Source of the DNA: Clostridia bacterium
GTDB taxonomy: Bacteria > Bacillota > Clostridia > Oscillospirales > CAG-272
Length of the DNA stretch: 8,045 nucleotides
Assembly: GCA_017452215.1 (NCBI GenBank)
Contig: JAFTMU010000272.1
Coordinates: 1 to 8,045, forward strand
Reading direction: 5' to 3'
In this document: positions 1 through 4,526 of the stretch, piece by piece
Numbering within the stretch: position 1 is the first letter of the stretch
Layout: every line of letters starts with the position of its first letter
The notes under the pieces: model-generated
Told to the model about the DNA's origin: nothing
The model's input: the letters and a program-made list of their open reading frames with translations, nothing else
The model's database searches: none
Made by a program: the position numbers and the translations under genes

Positions 1-18
1 AACGCATAATACAAACAT

Positions 19-230
19 AAAAAGGGGCTGTCTCAAATTGCAAATTTGAGACAGCCCCTTGCGCAAAAAAGCCGATGGTAGGCTTTTTTGTGCCGGGAAT
101 TTGCGTTTTGCGTTTGCAAGTACGATCAAATACCGTCAAATTATGGACGAAAATTGCGGCGTCAAGCCGCAAAGCAAAAAACAGGGGGGTGTCGACCAAA
201 TGCGAAACGCATTTGAGACACCCCCTTTTT
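19..230. mobile_element. MITE-like element with near-identical terminal inverted repeats
   Basis: The left end (19-38) and the reverse complement of the right end (211-230) match at 19 of 20 bases and share the core TGTCTCAAAT preceded by a G run and an A run. Between them lie four hairpins: 22-60 (18-bp perfect stem), 61-93 (13 bp with one G-U), 154-172 (7 bp) and 185-225. There is no coding capacity. This layout fits a miniature, non-autonomous IS derivative. It could instead be a pair of outward-facing terminators sharing ancestry, because the left hairpin has a U run only on the minus strand and the right one only on the plus strand. I see no convincing target-site duplication. Confidence 0.45.
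22..60 (-). terminator. Perfect 18-bp hairpin, terminator-like leftward
   Basis: Arms 22-39 and 43-60 are perfect reverse complements with a 3-nt loop. Read on the minus strand the stem is followed by five Ts (19-23), the form of an intrinsic terminator. On the plus strand no T run follows. No minus-strand gene ends just upstream of it in the window, so the U run may simply be part of the element's terminal repeat. Confidence 0.4.
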
Positions 231-231
231 T
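185..231 (+). terminator. Rho-independent terminator-like hairpin
   Basis: The outer stem 185-193/217-225 (gggggtgtc with gacaccccc) and the inner stem 198-204/208-214 (aaatgcg with cgcattt) are perfect. They are separated by a small internal loop and capped by AAA. Six Ts follow at 226-231. It also forms the right end of the MITE-like element. Confidence 0.5.
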
Positions 232-279
232 GTATCACGAAAGCCACCCGTCGGTGGCATTTTTATAAATTTTGAGCAA
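227..279. repeat. 53-bp direct repeat, copy 1
   Basis: This copy matches 1866-1918 at 48 of 53 positions in the same orientation. It contains a small hairpin (gccacc-cgtc-ggtggc, 243-258) followed by a T-rich stretch. With copy 2 it brackets the nuclease gene and the small zinc-ribbon ORF. It could be a remnant of cassette insertion or a member of a dispersed intergenic repeat family. Confidence 0.7.
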
Positions 280-409
280 TTCATGCAAGAATTGTATCAT
301 AATCACAGATAGTATTGAAAGAAAGATATAAAAGAATTTTTTGCCCTTGTTAGATTCTTTTTTTCTCCTCGACTTCGCATTTTTCCTTTTTTCTCATATT
401 GTCTTACTC
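280..409. other. Intergenic, AT-rich, no gene seen
   Basis: This stretch lies downstream of the nuclease gene, which is read leftward. It has one short dyad, caattc-atgcaa-gaattg (278-295), and a weak dyad aaagaat/attcttt with a long loop near 333-361 that could serve as a poor terminator for the nuclease. A possible weak plus-strand promoter (TTGAGC, 17 nt, TATCAT, 272-300) has no gene behind it. Confidence 0.4.
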
Positions 410-1432
410 CTATTTATCTTCGTTATGCCACTTTTCCAAGACCTTTTCCACTTCGGCAATCAATTGTTCCTTGTTGGGGATATACAACACGTACTTGGAT
501 GCAAAAAGGTTGTTGGAAAGACCGCCAAGGGCGTACTCTGCATCAATACTGTTCTTATCTGTGCAAAGGATAATACCGATAGGCGGGTTGTCGTCGCTAT
601 CATTGACCTCACTTGCATAATAATTGAGGTACATATTAAGTTGCCCTACAGCTTCCGGCATAAGCTTTGTTGTTTTGAGTTCGATTAGAACATAAGAACG
701 TAGGATCTTATTATAGAACACCATATCTACATAGTAGTGGTGATTTCCCAGCGTTACACGCTGCTGAGTTCCCACAAACATAAATCCTCTGCCAAGCTCA
801 AGCAAGAATTTTTCAATTTGCTCAACAAGCGCCCTTTCAAGATCACTTTCAAGGAACGGCTTGTCCTCGGGAAGTCCTAAAAATTCAAAAACATAAGGAT
901 CACGGATAATATCCGCAGGCTTGGCAATTTCGTTGCCTTTCATAGCAAGCGCCATAACCTTTTCCTTATTGGCATCACCGTTTGAAAGAAGCAGTCTTTC
1001 AAAAAGGGAGCTTTCGATTTGACGGCGAAGCTCACGGACAGACCAACGTGCGTTGATACATTCTTTCTCATAGAAGCTACGCTTTTGCTCATCGGATATC
1101 GCATGAAGCTCGCAATAATGCGACCACGACAACTGTCCAGACGCCGTCTGGACATCTTTATGCGTTAAGTAAAACTGACGCATATTAGAGAGATTGGAGC
1201 GTGAAAATCCTTTTCCAAACTCGGTTGTGAGGACTTTAGACAGTTGACGCAATGATTGTTTTTCGTATTCAACGTCACCAATATGCAACGCCTCATCCTC
1301 AACAATGATCTTACCAATCTGCCAATACGTATGCAAAAGAGTGATGTTGACTTCAACGGCAATTTTTTGGCGTGATGCTTCAAGCAAGCCCTTAATTTGT
1401 TCAACAACATTATTATTTATCAATTCATCCAT
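410..1432 (-). CDS. DUF1016/YhcG-family PDDEXK nuclease domain protein
   Basis: This is a 340-aa protein of the DUF1016 (YhcG) family: an N-terminal helical DUF1016_N domain followed by a C-terminal PDDEXK nuclease fold. The N-terminal signature LSWSHY (101-106) and WSVRELRRQIESSLFERLL (130-148) is clear. The nuclease part shows RDPYVFEFLGL (177-187), E205, the metal-binding D236 in VDMVFYN, and the E251-x-K253 pair in IELK, so the catalytic set looks intact. Length is close to the family norm. I chose the ATG at 1432 because GGAGGG lies 6 nt upstream and a strong promoter lies at 1478-1506; the longer frame up to 1561 would read through that promoter. Family members are predicted DNA nucleases, often beside restriction-modification or other accessory genes. 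No hsd or methylase gene is present here, so its target and partner are unknown. It appears monocistronic. Confidence 0.93.
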   Translation of the reverse strand: MDELINNNVVEQIKGLLEASRQKIAVEVNITLLHTYWQIGKIIVEDEALHIGDVEYEKQSLRQLSKVLTTEFGKGFSRSNLSNMRQFYLTHKDVQTASGQLSWSHYCELHAISDEQKRSFYEKECINARWSVRELRRQIESSLFERLLLSNGDANKEKVMALAMKGNEIAKPADIIRDPYVFEFLGLPEDKPFLESDLERALVEQIEKFLLELGRGFMFVGTQQRVTLGNHHYYVDMVFYNKILRSYVLIELKTTKLMPEAVGQLNMYLNYYASEVNDSDDNPPIGIILCTDKNSIDAEYALGGLSNNLFASKYVLYIPNKEQLIAEVEKVLEKWHNEDK

Positions 1433-1438
1433 AGGTCG

Positions 1439-1444
1439 CCCTCC
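1439..1444 (-). promoter_or_regulatory. Shine-Dalgarno that fixes the nuclease start
   Basis: On the minus strand GGAGGG stands 6 nt before the ATG at 1432. This decides for the 340-aa product over the longer open frame, whose extra 43 codons have no family similarity that I recognise. Confidence 0.85.
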
Positions 1445-1477
1445 GAGATCATAATAGCAGGAATATTTATTATCCCT

Positions 1478-1506
1478 ATTATACCATATTTTTGACAAAT
1501 AGTCAA
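1478..1506 (-). promoter_or_regulatory. Sigma-A promoter of the nuclease gene
   Basis: Read on the minus strand: TTGACT (-35, 1501-1506), 17-nt spacer, TATAAT (-10, 1478-1483), with an extended -10 TGG immediately before it. Transcription would begin near 1471, leaving a leader of about 40 nt before the start codon. No operator dyad is evident in the leader. Confidence 0.8.
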
Positions 1507-1543
1507 TGATTACGAGACATTGCATCACATAAAACAAACTATT

Positions 1544-1591
1544 AAAGCGATTAAAAGCCAAGCTTATACGGTCTTGGGTTTTAATCGCTTT
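1544..1591 (-). terminator. 19-bp inverted repeat, probable terminator
   Basis: Arms 1544-1562 and 1573-1591 pair over 19 bp with one mismatch around a 10-nt loop. The hairpin lies between the stop of the small minus-strand ORF (1624) and the nuclease promoter, the expected place for a terminator insulating the nuclease. The U tract after it is weak, so termination efficiency is uncertain. Confidence 0.5.
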
Positions 1592-1623
1592 CGCTGCTGT
1601 TACTTGTAAAATGTTATTTAGTG

Positions 1624-1842
1624 TTATATCGCAATGATGTCTGCAAGAAAATTGAATTTGTAGATCTTATTACCGCAATCGCACTCAACAATCTTTTCTC
1701 CCTTGTTGGCTAAAAAAGTGCTTTGACACTTTGAACAATATATTTCGTTTTCTGCATTAGCTGGAATATCGATGCAAAAATCTTTAGGATTGTTAATCAA
1801 TTCTTCAAGACGAGGAGGAAACAGCATGTCTTCTAATAACAA
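1624..1842 (-). CDS. Small zinc-ribbon-like hypothetical protein, possibly a remnant
   Basis: This is an open frame of up to 72 codons that I do not recognise as a family. Its one readable feature is a rubredoxin-like zinc ribbon: YCSKCQ (two Cys three apart) followed about 17 residues later by ECDCGN. This is enough for one four-Cys metal site. The start is unclear. The frame can begin at TTG (1842) or at an internal ATG (1827), and neither has a good Shine-Dalgarno. The frame stays open upstream into the direct repeat at 1866-1918 without another start. It may therefore be the 3' fragment of a gene cut off at the repeat. A minus-strand promoter candidate lies at 1901-1929 and a terminator-like hairpin follows at 1544-1591, which leaves room for a real small gene. 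Confidence 0.35.
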   Translation of the reverse strand: MLLEDMLFPPRLEELINNPKDFCIDIPANAENEIYCSKCQSTFLANKGEKIVECDCGNKIYKFNFLADIIAI

Positions 1843-1865
1843 GGCACCATCTTCGGTTGGCGCAC

Positions 1866-1918
1866 TTTTTGTATCACGAAAGCCACCCGACGGTGGAAAT
1901 TTTATAAATTTTAAGTAA
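1866..1918. repeat. 53-bp direct repeat, copy 2
   Basis: This is the partner of 227-279 (48 of 53 identical, no gaps from the T run onward). It differs mainly in the hairpin loop and the 3' AT tract, so the right stem of its small hairpin is slightly broken (ggtgga instead of ggtggc). It ends five bases before the -35 box of the structured RNA promoter. Confidence 0.7.
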
Positions 1919-1929
1919 AGTATTTACAA
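1901..1929 (-). promoter_or_regulatory. Possible minus-strand promoter for the small ORF
   Basis: On the minus strand: TTGTAA (1924-1929), 17 nt, TATAAA (1901-1906). Its -35 box overlaps the -35 of the plus-strand promoter at 1923-1928, so the two would compete. AT richness makes chance matches likely. Confidence 0.3.
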
Positions 1930-1951
1930 TTCCACAAAACTATGATATAAT
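1923..1951 (+). promoter_or_regulatory. Sigma-A promoter of the structured RNA
   Basis: TTTACA (1923-1928), 17-nt spacer, TATAAT (1946-1951), with the extended -10 TGA just before it. The expected start, near G1958, is the first base of the closing helix of the RNA. That agreement supports both calls. Confidence 0.75.
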
Positions 1952-1957
1952 TACATT

Positions 1958-2172
1958 GTCGCACAAACTGAATAATCGGATTTTAGGGGTATTTTCTTTT
2001 TTGGGGATACTATACCCTTTTTTCGGCTATGCTTAAATTACATGAGTTTGGCAAAAATGCAAGCTCCTCCGTAATTTGAGTATGGCTGAAATATTCCTAT
2101 TCCGATTAGTTTGTGTGACAACAATCGGAGTTTGCGTTTTTCGGTGCGTGACTTCGGTTGCGCACCTTTTTT
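1958..2172 (+). ncRNA. Candidate structured RNA or cis-regulatory leader, unidentified class
   Basis: P1: 1958-1969 pairs with 2108-2119 and 1974-1980 with 2101-2107, giving 19 bp with one G-U and a 4-nt bulge. Inside is a three-way junction. One branch is a hairpin of about 8 bp, 1985-1992/2012-2019. The other is P2, 2024-2041/2071-2088, 18 continuous bp including four G-U pairs, topped by P3, 2044-2050/2060-2066. The G-U pairs replacing Watson-Crick pairs suggest selection on RNA rather than a DNA palindrome. A promoter stands at the 5' end and an intrinsic terminator ends it at 2172. No open frame explains the region. The unlike arms around an asymmetric core recall either a riboswitch-type aptamer or a 6S-like rod, but I cannot assign it to a known class. 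It precedes the 118-aa gene by 35 nt. Confidence 0.6.
2143..2172 (+). terminator. UUCG-capped intrinsic terminator
   Basis: The stem ggtgcgtgac/gttgcgcacc (10 bp with two G-U pairs) is closed by a C(UUCG)G tetraloop, a very stable cap, and followed by six Ts (2167-2172). It lies 35 nt before the 118-aa gene with no room for a further promoter. That gene therefore depends on readthrough or controlled antitermination unless transcription comes from elsewhere. Confidence 0.85.
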
Positions 2173-2207
2173 GTTTTTAAGTTAACTCACCGAATACGGG
2201 AGAAAAA

Positions 2208-2564
2208 ATGAAAAATCGCAGTCAAATTACAAATCAAAGCATTGAGAGTATAAACGATGATGACTTGTTTGATGGTATGTCAAACGAGAGCCGTGAGCTT
2301 TTTATGCGTTCATTATCAGAGGTAGTAGATGCGGAAATCAGCAAAACCGAAGAAAAAATCAAAGATATGGAAATACCGCAGCCAAGCAAACGGCACAAAA
2401 TACGAATGAACCGTCTGTTTCGTGAGCGTGTCGGCGGCACTTTTCTCCCATTTCCCGAAGCGGATAATTTTTACGAGAGAGTGCGAAGCAAGCTCGTAAT
2501 AAAGCTCAAGATCAATGAATTTTTCGACCGTCGTGAAAAGCGCAGACGGGAGATGAAAGGTTAG
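2208..2564 (+). CDS. Unrecognised 118-aa charged protein
   Basis: I do not recognise this family. The start is supported by GGGAGA at 2198-2203, 4 nt before the ATG. Residues 1-57 are acidic and probably helical (INDDDLFDGMSNESRELF, then an E/D/K-rich stretch). From residue 58 the protein turns strongly basic: PSKRHKIRMNRLFRERVG (59-76), a short GTFLPFPEADN segment (77-87), then YERVRSKLVIKLKINEFF and a terminal RREKRRREMKG. There is no signal peptide or membrane helix, so it is probably cytosolic, and the basic tail could bind nucleic acid or a partner. Upstream lie the structured RNA and its terminator; a hairpin follows at 2586-2611. Its last 21 codons and stop occur again at 4238-4303, good evidence that the reading frame is real and was duplicated. 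Function is unknown. Confidence 0.65.
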   Translation: MKNRSQITNQSIESINDDDLFDGMSNESRELFMRSLSEVVDAEISKTEEKIKDMEIPQPSKRHKIRMNRLFRERVGGTFLPFPEADNFYERVRSKLVIKLKINEFFDRREKRRREMKG

Positions 2565-2582
2565 ATCTATATTTCAAAAAAC
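2499..2582. repeat. 84-bp direct repeat, copy A
   Basis: This copy matches 4238-4321 over 84 bp with seven or so mismatches and no gaps. It covers the last 21 codons and stop of the 118-aa gene plus 18 bp of the 3' flank. With copy B it brackets the AlbA_2 gene. Confidence 0.85.
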
Positions 2583-2585
2583 AAG

Positions 2586-2611
2586 GGGTGCAGGCAGTTT
2601 TGCCTGCACCC
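2586..2611. terminator. Perfect 11-bp hairpin after the 118-aa gene
   Basis: The arms gggtgcaggca (2586-2596) and tgcctgcaccc (2601-2611) are perfect, with loop GTTT. On the plus strand the tail is T-rich but interrupted (tatctgtttgttt). On the minus strand a run of Ts follows after ccttg. It probably ends the 118-aa transcript and insulates the AlbA_2 promoter. Confidence 0.65.
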
Positions 2612-2620
2612 TATCTGTTT

Positions 2621-2716
2621 GTTTGCACATCAATTTGCATTCAAGTGTGCAAACTTGCACTTTTGTGTGCAAACTTGATTTTTTGCAATTAAAACCGGGC
2701 AAAATAAGAGTGCAAA
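2621..2716. promoter_or_regulatory. Operator-like repeat cluster upstream of the AlbA_2 gene
   Basis: The 13-mer GTGTGCAAACTTG occurs exactly twice, at 2645-2657 and 2665-2677, 20 bp apart (about two helical turns). An inverted partial copy GTTTGCACA lies at 2621-2629, and a further GAGTGCAAA at 2708-2716 nearly touches the -35 box. Site 2647-2660 is itself a dyad, gtgcaa-ac-ttgcac. This arrangement suits a dimeric repressor binding cooperatively, perhaps autoregulation through the winged-helix end of the AlbA_2 protein. That link is an inference. Confidence 0.5.
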
Positions 2717-2718
2717 TA

Positions 2719-2747
2719 TTGACATTTTCAATATTTTCTGTTATAAT
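2719..2747 (+). promoter_or_regulatory. Perfect-consensus sigma-A promoter of the AlbA_2 gene
   Basis: TTGACA (2719-2724), 17-nt spacer, TATAAT (2742-2747), with the extended -10 TGT before it. The start point would be near 2754, about 24 nt before the ATG. So strong a promoter in front of an accessory gene implies that repression is needed. Confidence 0.88.
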
Positions 2748-2777
2748 ATATACACATAAAAGTAAAAAGGAGACGCT

Positions 2778-4202
2778 ATGCAGACCGAGGCACTCAAAAA
2801 ACTTGTTTATGATATTCAATCTAAAAAGACCGAAACACAAACTATAGAATTGAAAAGCGCCGAAAACGGTTGTCCTACTCGTTTGTTTGATACGCTTTCT
2901 TCGTTTTCAAACCAAGACGAAGGTGGTATCCTTATTTTTGGTATGGATGAGAAAGATGATTATAAAATAAAAGGCGTTTACGATGCCCAAGATTTGCAAA
3001 AAAAAGTTACTGAGCAATGCAAGCAAATGGAACCTTCTGTTCGTGCGCTCTTTACAGTGTGTGATATAGATGGTGCAACTGTAGTATCTGCCGAAATACC
3101 CGGTGTCGATATTTCAGAGCGCCCTGTGTTCTACAAGGGTGTTGGAAGAATCAAGGGATCATACGTTCGCGTTGGAGAGTCCGATGAACCTATGAGCGAA
3201 TATGAAATTTATAGTTATGAAGCGTTCAGAAAAAGAATACGTGATGATATAAGAGTTGTAGAAAATGCCAAAATGCAGCTTTTTGATGAGAAGCGAATGA
3301 ATGATTATTTAGCTTCTGTAAAGAATGAGCGCCGCAACTTGGCTGAAAATGTTTCAGAAAACGAAATACTTGAATTAATGGGTGTGACATCTGATGGATC
3401 ACCTACCCTTGCGGGACTTATGACATTTTCCAAATATCCGCAGACTTATTTTCCTCAGCTTTGCATTACCGCAGTATCATTACCCGGAACCGAAATGGGA
3501 TCGACAGGAACTGATGGAGAGCGTTTTATTGATAACAAGCGTATAACCGGCGCAATTCCCGATATGCTTGACGAGGCGGTTGAGTTTGTGCGCAAAAACA
3601 GCCGTACAAAGACTATCATAGACGATAACGGCAAACGTGCGGATAAAAATGAATATCCCATTAAGGCAGTGCGCGAGGCAATACTCAATGCATTGGTACA
3701 CCGCGATTATAGTATTCATACCGAAAATGTGCCGATCCGTATTGAAATGTACCGTGACCGTATGGAAATTACCAATAGTGGTGGATTATATGGCAAAATC
3801 ACAATTGATGCTCTTGGTAAGGTTCATCCCGAAACAAGGAATGCTGCGCTTGCTAATATGCTTGAACTTTTGAATATTACAGAGAACAGATACTCGGGTA
3901 TCCCTACAATAAGAATGGAGTTCTTAAATGCAGGACTTCCCGTTCCCGTATTTTCAGTCAGGCACGGTGAGTTCAAGGTAATTATGAAGAACGGGTACCA
4001 CACAGAGTCTGCTTCTCTCACTGATTCTATTATCGAATTTTGCTCTGTTCCTCGTTCAAGAGCAGAACTGATTTCCTTTGCGGGTAAATCACGCAACTAC
4101 GTTATGGGACAGATTGTCGCACCTCTTGTTGAAAGCGGAAAATTAAAATTGACTATGCCCGATAAACCCAAGAGTTCCAATCAAAAATATGTAAAGGCAT
4201 AA
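2778..4202 (+). CDS. AlbA_2 (Schlafen-type) domain protein with GHKL ATP-binding domain
   Basis: This is a 474-aa protein of the family often annotated as putative DNA-binding domain protein or RecG-like transcriptional regulator. AlbA_2 domain, about 18-145: TIELKSAEN (22-30), SSFSNQDEGGILIFGMDEK (41-59) and GSYVRVGES (127-135). ATP-binding GHKL-like part: REAILNALVHRDY (299-311, the N-box-like helix), RDRMEITNSGGLYG (326-339), HPETRNAALANML (350-362) and NRYSGIPTIRMEF (370-382). The C terminus, about 415-474, reads as a winged helix (SRAELISFAGKSRNYVMGQIVAPLVESGKLKLT). AAGGAG lies 5 nt before the ATG. No catalytic or binding motif seems to be missing. The family is known as nucleic-acid-associated ATP-binding regulators or effectors, common in accessory islands; a defence role here is inferred. 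It is monocistronic with its own promoter, and bracketed by 84-bp direct repeats. Confidence 0.92.
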   Translation: MQTEALKKLVYDIQSKKTETQTIELKSAENGCPTRLFDTLSSFSNQDEGGILIFGMDEKDDYKIKGVYDAQDLQKKVTEQCKQMEPSVRALFTVCDIDGATVVSAEIPGVDISERPVFYKGVGRIKGSYVRVGESDEPMSEYEIYSYEAFRKRIRDDIRVVENAKMQLFDEKRMNDYLASVKNERRNLAENVSENEILELMGVTSDGSPTLAGLMTFSKYPQTYFPQLCITAVSLPGTEMGSTGTDGERFIDNKRITGAIPDMLDEAVEFVRKNSRTKTIIDDNGKRADKNEYPIKAVREAILNALVHRDYSIHTENVPIRIEMYRDRMEITNSGGLYGKITIDALGKVHPETRNAALANMLELLNITENRYSGIPTIRMEFLNAGLPVPVFSVRHGEFKVIMKNGYHTESASLTDSIIEFCSVPRSRAELISFAGKSRNYVMGQIVAPLVESGKLKLTMPDKPKSSNQKYVKA

Positions 4203-4237
4203 AATTGTTGGGACAAATAAAATGGCTTCTATCATAG

Positions 4238-4303
4238 ATAAAGCTCAAGATCAATAATTTTTTCGACCGCTGTGAAAAACGCAGACGGGAGATGAAAGGT
4301 TAG
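4238..4303 (+). pseudogene. 3' remnant of a second copy of the 118-aa gene
   Basis: In the frame of the 118-aa gene this reads IKLKINNFFDRCEKRRREMKG followed by TAG, the last 21 residues of that protein with Glu to Asn and Arg to Cys changes. The other codon differences are synonymous. There is no start codon or ribosome site and the matching upstream part is absent, so it is a stump: either a duplicated attachment-like end or what remains of a tandem copy. Confidence 0.8.
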
Positions 4304-4321
4304 ATCTATATTCCAAAAAAT
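4238..4321. repeat. 84-bp direct repeat, copy B
   Basis: This is the downstream partner of 2499-2582. The copies differ at scattered single bases, not as a block, so the duplication is not very recent. Confidence 0.85.
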
Positions 4322-4401
4322 AAATATCCCCCCGTAAAACGGGCAGACTGTAGACAAAAGGGATCTAAAACAACAAATTGCACAAAAGGAACAACCTCTC
4401 A

Positions 4402-4480
4402 TGCGCCTTGGCGCAATTCATGGTGAAGCCAATTCATGAGCACCCCTGCTCAATTCATGCAACCGTCAGGTTGCAATTCA
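4402..4480. repeat. Array of four unlike hairpins joined by CAATTCA
   Basis: CAATTCA starts at 4414, 4430, 4451 and 4474. Before each one is a short self-complementary unit whose stem sequence differs: tgcgc/gcgca (4402-4415), tggt/gcca (4421-4431), tgagca/tgctca (4437-4452) and tgcaacc/ggttgca (4458-4475). Each unit begins with TG and closes with CA, which is shared with the linker. Fixed linkers with changed but still paired stems suggest that structure is conserved while sequence is not. A single related motif (CAATTCATGCAA) occurs at 278-289. Confidence 0.7.
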
Positions 4481-4482
4481 TT

Positions 4483-4523
4483 GAGAAAGAGCCGCAACTG
4501 CAAAGCAGATGCGGCTCTTTCTC
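4483..4523 (-). terminator. Long terminator hairpin of the galT-heparinase operon
   Basis: Arms gagaaagagccgca (4483-4496) and tgcggctctttctc (4510-4523) pair perfectly over 14 bp. After one A-A mismatch, ctgc/gcag extends the helix to an AAA loop. It begins 3 nt past the heparinase stop. The T-rich arm on either strand could let it act in both directions, separating the convergent AlbA_2 gene. Confidence 0.8.
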
Positions 4524-4526
4524 TTA

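Noticed and set aside
1..240. Target-site duplication around the MITE-like element
   Set aside because: The flanking bases show only A/T runs that are part of the terminal repeats; no separate matching duplication could be defined.
341..688. 115-codon plus-strand frame
   Set aside because: Most of it is antisense to the nuclease's catalytic region; the rest is a hydrophobic translation of a T-rich tract.
1433..1561. Upstream extension of the nuclease to 383 aa
   Set aside because: It would be translated from sequence containing the consensus promoter (1478-1506) and half of the 1544-1591 hairpin. The Shine-Dalgarno before 1432 gives a family-like length.
2645..2677. Repeat RNA of a type III toxin-antitoxin (ToxI-like)
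   Set aside because: There are only two exact 13-bp copies lying upstream of the promoter rather than in a transcript, and the AlbA_2 protein is not a ToxN-like RNase.
2574..2847. Open frames of 74-88 codons on both strands in the 2574-2847 interval
   Set aside because: They run through the hairpin, operator cluster and promoter, have low-complexity composition, and lack ribosome sites.
4402..4480. CRISPR array
   Set aside because: The CAATTCA units are only 7 bp, the spacing of 16-23 bp is too short for spacers, the intervening sequences are self-complementary, and no cas gene is present.
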